Source: an uncultured Ruminococcus sp. (GTDB lineage: Bacteria; Bacillota; Clostridia; Oscillospirales; Acutalibacteraceae). Taken from it: a stretch of DNA of 8,334 nt. The stretch spans positions 1-8,334 of the forward strand of contig CADCON010000201.1 in assembly GCA_902803035.1 (NCBI GenBank). The letters are read 5' to 3'. How positions within the stretch are numbered: position 1 is the stretch's first letter; each line of letters begins with the position of its first letter. A model generated the notes under the pieces. It searched no databases, was not told the origin of the DNA, and saw only the letters and a list, made by a program, of their open reading frames with translations. Below, in pieces: positions 5,669 to 8,334 of this stretch. The translations under genes and the position numbers were made by a program.

Positions 5669-5674
5669 CCCCTT
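5669..5674 (-). promoter_or_regulatory. ribosome binding site deciding the start at 5660
   Basis: On the minus strand AAGGGG stands 8 bases before the ATG at 5660. The in-frame GTG at 5669 overlaps the site itself and cannot use it, so the ATG is the better start. Confidence 0.7.
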
Positions 5675-5712
5675 AACATAATCGTTTCGCCCCGGAACCG
5701 GCGGCAATGCGA

Positions 5713-5767
5713 TGATCCGGCGTGTTCTTCGCACCTGATGTCCGCCGGGCATTCTGGGCCGGAATCA
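5713..5767 (-). other. intercistronic hairpin between two ter genes
   Basis: A 9-bp stem (TGATCCGGC at 5713-5721 with 5758-5767, one bulged base) closes a GC-rich loop of 36 bases. There is no T-run beside it, so it is not a terminator. It could stabilise or mark a processing site in the polycistronic mRNA. Confidence 0.35.
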
Positions 5768-5775
5768 TCATGAGA

Positions 5776-6348
5776 TCACACGAATCTCCTCGCGAGATCG
5801 CTGATGGAGTTGTCGCGGGTGGGCTGGCCGATGGCATTGAATTTCCATTTGCCGTTGTAGCGGTAGACCTCGCCAAAGACCATGGCGGTCATGCCGTCGT
5901 AATTCTCGGAGAGATCGTACTTGCAAAGCTCCTGACCGGTCTCGGCGTCGCAGATTCTGATGAACGCGTTCCGGATCATGCCGAAATGCTGACCGCGCTG
6001 CCTTGCCTGATAGATATTGACCACCACAATGATCTTGTCATATTCAGCGGGGAGCGAAGCGAGATCCACAAAAATCTGCTCGTCGTCGCCTTCGCCTGCT
6101 CCGGTGAGGTTGTCGCCCATGTGGCGGACACAGCCGGAATGATGGGAGAGATTGCCGTAATAAACGACGTCGTCAGTTTTGGTAAGTCGTCCGTCAATAC
6201 AGACGAATGCCGACGCGTCACAGTCAATATCCGCTGCTTCGCGCTGTTCGACTTCATCCCAGCCGAGACCGACCACGACTTTTCTGAGCATTCCGCCGTT
6301 GCCCTTGCGAAGCTCCACTTTCTGACCCTTTTGAAGATTAACAGACAT
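5776..6348 (-). CDS. terD: TerD-family calcium-binding stress protein
   Basis: This is a 190-residue single-domain TerD protein of normal family length. TerD proteins bind calcium and act in the tellurite, phage and stress resistance (Ter) system, probably in complexes at the inner face of the membrane. The N-terminal block MSVNLQKGQKVEL and VVVGLGWDE is present. The first acidic site is DIDCDASAF (40-48), and the complete second loop is GDNLTGAGEGDDE (78-90). FGMIRNAFIRI (122-132) and the C-terminal block GEVYRYNGKWKFNAIG (159-174) follow. The tail after residue 175 (QPTRDNSISDLARRFV) departs from the usual GGL-x-AL ending of TerD, so TerE-like naming is also possible. It starts at an ATG after AAAGGAGCG. 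A strong terminator-like hairpin lies only about 34 bases upstream, so its expression probably depends on read-through from the preceding terD gene. Confidence 0.93.
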   Translation of the reverse strand: MSVNLQKGQKVELRKGNGGMLRKVVVGLGWDEVEQREAADIDCDASAFVCIDGRLTKTDDVVYYGNLSHHSGCVRHMGDNLTGAGEGDDEQIFVDLASLPAEYDKIIVVVNIYQARQRGQHFGMIRNAFIRICDAETGQELCKYDLSENYDGMTAMVFGEVYRYNGKWKFNAIGQPTRDNSISDLARRFV

Positions 6349-6381
6349 TTATATTCGCTCCTTTTGACTGAAATTGGAAAG

Positions 6382-6431
6382 AAAAAAGGAACGCGGCAGG
6401 GAGAGATGGAACGCGATTCCCCGCCGGTTCC
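6382..6431 (-). terminator. intrinsic terminator inside the ter cluster
   Basis: On the minus strand GGAACCGGCGGGGA (6418-6431) pairs with TCCCTGCCG-C-GTTCC (6388-6402) through 14 bp with one bulge and one wobble, and is followed by six T residues (6387-6382). It lies between the stop of the upstream terD (6463) and the ribosome site of the downstream terD. It should cut most transcripts and so lower expression of the last two genes, unless antitermination occurs or a hidden promoter exists in the 33 bases left. Confidence 0.8.
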
Positions 6432-6462
6432 TCTGAAATACGGTAATCTGCCGGAAGAACCG

Positions 6463-7044
6463 TTATTCGACGTTGACGCCGTAATTGAGGCAGAGCGCCC
6501 TCAGACCGCCCTGGAATCCGCTGCCGACGGCATTGAATTTCCACTCGCCGTTGTGACGGTAAAGCTCTCCGACCACGACGGCGGTTTCAATGGAGAAGTC
6601 CTCGCCGAGATCAAAGTGAATCAGCTCGGTATTGGTGACCGCGTCGATAATGCGGATATAGGCGTTGCAGACCTGGCCGAAATTCTGTCTGCGGATGTCC
6701 GCGTCGTAAATGGTGACGGTGAATCCGATTTTCTGGATATTAGCGGGAATGAGCGAAAGATCGACATTGATCTGCTCGTCGTCGCCTTCGCCCTCTCCGG
6801 TGAGATTATCGCCCATATGCACTACGGCTTTTGAACTGTGAGTGAGATTGCCGTAGAAGATAAAGTCGCTGTCGTTGGGCACCTTGCCGTTGGCGCCGAG
6901 AAGGAATGCCGCCGCGTCGAGATCGAAATCGTATCCGCCGTCGTACTTCTTGACGTCCCAGCCGAGGCCTACGATGATTTTGCTGAGTCCGGGATTGCCT
7001 TTGGTCAGGTCAACCTTCTGACCCTTCTGTAAAGATACTGCCAT
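6463..7044 (-). CDS. terD: TerD, canonical calcium-binding tellurium-resistance protein
   Basis: This 193-residue protein matches TerD along its whole length. MAVSLQKGQKVDL and IIVGLGWDV form the N-terminal strands, DFDLDAAAF (39-47) the first acidic site, and GDNLTGEGEGDDE (78-90) the second. ADIRRQNFGQVCNAYIRI (115-132) follows, and the C-terminus has GELYRHNGEWKFNAVGSGF then GGLRALCLNYGV. In the family these acidic loops hold calcium, and the proteins support tellurite and stress tolerance as part of the Ter complex. The ATG at 7044 has a perfect AGGAGG 8 bases upstream and aligns with the starts of the sister genes; an earlier in-frame start at 7062 would include the ribosome site. It follows the TerD-TerA-like gene by 93 bases with no clear terminator between, and precedes an internal terminator at 6382-6431. 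Confidence 0.96.
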   Translation of the reverse strand: MAVSLQKGQKVDLTKGNPGLSKIIVGLGWDVKKYDGGYDFDLDAAAFLLGANGKVPNDSDFIFYGNLTHSSKAVVHMGDNLTGEGEGDDEQINVDLSLIPANIQKIGFTVTIYDADIRRQNFGQVCNAYIRIIDAVTNTELIHFDLGEDFSIETAVVVGELYRHNGEWKFNAVGSGFQGGLRALCLNYGVNVE

Positions 7045-7052
7045 AATTAATT

Positions 7053-7058
7053 CCTCCT
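7053..7058 (-). promoter_or_regulatory. ribosome binding site deciding the start at 7044
   Basis: A perfect AGGAGG on the minus strand, 8 bases before the ATG at 7044. It lies inside the six-codon extension that a start at 7062 would add, so 7044 is preferred. Confidence 0.85.
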
Positions 7059-7137
7059 GCAATAAAAAATGAAACAGAACTGATGACCGCCGTTTTGTGC
7101 GGTGTTACGCTGCATAATACACGGGACCGCGGGCGGA

Positions 7138-8310
7138 TTACTTGTGACCGGTGACCCAGCGGAGCCCCCAATTGTAGTAATTGTCCATATCGCGGTGTCC
7201 GGTGAAAAATCTGACCAGCTTTTCGATGGAGAGGGACTGACCGTTCCTGTTTTCGATCATGGCGATAGCGCACATGGTTTTGGACGATCCGTATTCATCC
7301 ATTCTGACGATGATATCCCTGCTTCCCGGCGACCTGACGGTAACCACGCCGTCCGCGCCGCGCCAGTTGGCGATGCCTTCGTAGATATAGGTGTAAATGA
7401 GGATACGCTTGAATTGGGACGTCATCGCGCCGTTGATGAAAAGATTTTCTCCGCCGGAAAAGCTGCCTGTCCGGTCATCGCCGTCAAGGAAGATAAAGGG
7501 TGACTCGGTCAGACTGCCGAAGGCGTTGCCCAGCGCCTGAATGCAGCCCTTCCGACCGTTGGTCAGCTCATACAGGCAGCCGAGGTCAAGGTCGATGCCG
7601 CTGCCCGATGAAGGGGATGGCTGGCGCCAGTTGAGATTGATATGAATCTTTCCGCCCGGCGCGCCGTTCTTGACGAGGTTCACCTTCTGCCCCTTTTGGA
7701 GAATGACCGCGCCGCGGGAGAGGTCGGTGATGGACATATCCAGTCCGAATTGCCGGCAGAGGGCGTCCAGTCCCCCATTGAAACCGCTGCCGATGGCATT
7801 GAATTTCCATTCGCCCTTGTAGCGGTACAGTTCGCCGATGACAACTGATTTTTCAATGGAGAAATCCTCACCCAGATCAAAGCGCATGATTTCCGTGCCG
7901 GAAGAATCATCCATGATTCTGATATACGCGCTCTGTATCTTTCCGAAGGTCTTTCCGGCGTTTTCCGGATCATAGATGGTGACGGCAATCGTGATTTTTT
8001 CAACGTCAGAGGGGACGGCGGAGAGGTTGATCCTGATCTGTTCGTCGTCACTTCCGCTGCCGCCGACCTTGTTGTCGCCCATATGTTCGACGCATCCGGA
8101 GGAATGGCAGAGGTTATTGTAATAAATAAAGTCTTTGTTGTTTCTGACCTTGCCATCCGCGCCTGTGACAAATACAGACACGTCCAGGTCATACGTCTCG
8201 TTGACATTGTAGCTGCTGAGTGTCCAGCCCAGCCCGGCAACGATTTTCTGCAGGGAGGGATTTCCCTTTGTAAGCTCGTACTTCTGTCCCTTTTGCAAAG
8301 AAACTGCCAC
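7138..8310 (-). CDS. two-domain Ter protein: TerD fused to a TerA-like C-terminal half
   Basis: This 390-residue protein has two related domains. Residues 1-190 are a full TerD domain: MAVSLQKGQKYEL, GLGW, DLDVSVF (41-47), the loop GDNKVGGSGSDDE (78-90, fewer acidic residues than its neighbours), and GELYRYKGEWKFNAIGSGF. Residues 200-390 restart with VILQKGQKVNL and carry GIDLDLGCLY (238-247) and FLDGDDRTG (274-282). They end with LVRFFTGHRDMDNYYNWG, which matches the TerA C-terminus as I know it. The total length is close to classic TerA, whose N-terminal domain is more diverged. The start is GTG at 8310, supported by AGGAGG 8 bases upstream and alignment with the sister TerD starts. It is the first ter gene in the window; the promoter and any earlier cluster members lie past the right edge. 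A membrane-associated Ter complex role is inferred from the family. Confidence 0.93.
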   Translation of the reverse strand: MAVSLQKGQKYELTKGNPSLQKIVAGLGWTLSSYNVNETYDLDVSVFVTGADGKVRNNKDFIYYNNLCHSSGCVEHMGDNKVGGSGSDDEQIRINLSAVPSDVEKITIAVTIYDPENAGKTFGKIQSAYIRIMDDSSGTEIMRFDLGEDFSIEKSVVIGELYRYKGEWKFNAIGSGFNGGLDALCRQFGLDMSITDLSRGAVILQKGQKVNLVKNGAPGGKIHINLNWRQPSPSSGSGIDLDLGCLYELTNGRKGCIQALGNAFGSLTESPFIFLDGDDRTGSFSGGENLFINGAMTSQFKRILIYTYIYEGIANWRGADGVVTVRSPGSRDIIVRMDEYGSSKTMCAIAMIENRNGQSLSIEKLVRFFTGHRDMDNYYNWGLRWVTGHK

Positions 8311-8318
8311 TGATGACG

Positions 8319-8324
8319 CCTCCT
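8319..8324 (-). promoter_or_regulatory. ribosome binding site deciding a GTG start
   Basis: A perfect AGGAGG on the minus strand, 8 bases before the GTG at 8310. It confirms this non-ATG start, since the next downstream protein-like block already aligns with the N-termini of the other TerD proteins. Confidence 0.85.
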
Positions 8325-8334
8325 GTAAGACTGA

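Noticed and set aside
5722..6834. Long plus-strand open frame of 370 codons across both terD genes
   Set aside because: It is antisense to two well-supported TerD genes and crosses their terminator, with no ribosome site. It is open only because of codon bias in the genes opposite.
7080..7130. Possible terminator or promoter between the TerD-TerA-like gene and terD
   Set aside because: The hairpin has only 5 bp and is separated from the T-run by over 15 bases. A TATTAT box lacks a fitting -35. Neither is convincing.

Overview
The window looks like an accessory region of a Bacillota (Firmicutes) chromosome. The evidence is strong purine-rich Shine-Dalgarno sites (AGGAGG and close variants) 8-9 bases before starts, a tRNA with an encoded CCA, a GTG start beside ATG starts, and U-tailed intrinsic terminators. 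Coding GC is moderate, roughly 50-55% by eye. I cannot name the genus. All supported protein genes are on the minus strand and read right to left; only the tRNA end and its terminator are on the plus strand.

Right part (8310 to 4361): a tellurium-resistance-type (Ter) cluster. In transcription order it holds a two-domain TerD-TerA-like protein (8310-7138, GTG start), a canonical TerD (7044-6463), a second TerD (6348-5776), and an unusual fusion of a beta-helix-like N-terminus, a proline-rich linker and a degenerate TerD domain (5660-4434). A well-formed intrinsic terminator lies inside the cluster between the two terD genes. Another ends the cluster at 4361-4403. The cluster promoter is outside the window to the right, and terB, terC and terY homologues are not in view.

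Middle (4300 to 3376): an AT-rich island with a palindrome and a 12-base direct repeat leads into an extended -10 promoter. A leader of about 110 nt with competing stems follows, then a doubtful 189-codon ORF. That ORF starts like a TIR domain (VFISYRR) and then runs into two perfect-in-protein 17-residue repeats. A hairpin followed by a U-rich stretch ends the unit. It may be a truncated TIR gene or a repeat-bearing transcript.

Left-middle (3171 to 580): a clear promoter drives two translationally coupled genes (TGATG overlap). The first is a 267-residue protein that looks like a degenerate AAA+ domain without a P-loop. The second is a 562-residue VirD4/TraG-like ATPase with no N-terminal membrane segment and an altered Walker A (GQSGSKKS). 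No other conjugation or type IV secretion gene is visible.

Left edge (1 to 579): the 3' end of a tRNA, most likely initiator tRNA-Met, with its terminator, followed by about 500 bases without a gene but rich in hairpins. The tRNA end could be the border of an acquired island, but no integrase or repeated att sequence is visible.

The Ter proteins probably form a calcium-binding stress complex near the membrane. Any functional link between them and the VirD4-like pair is inference from proximity and shared orientation only.
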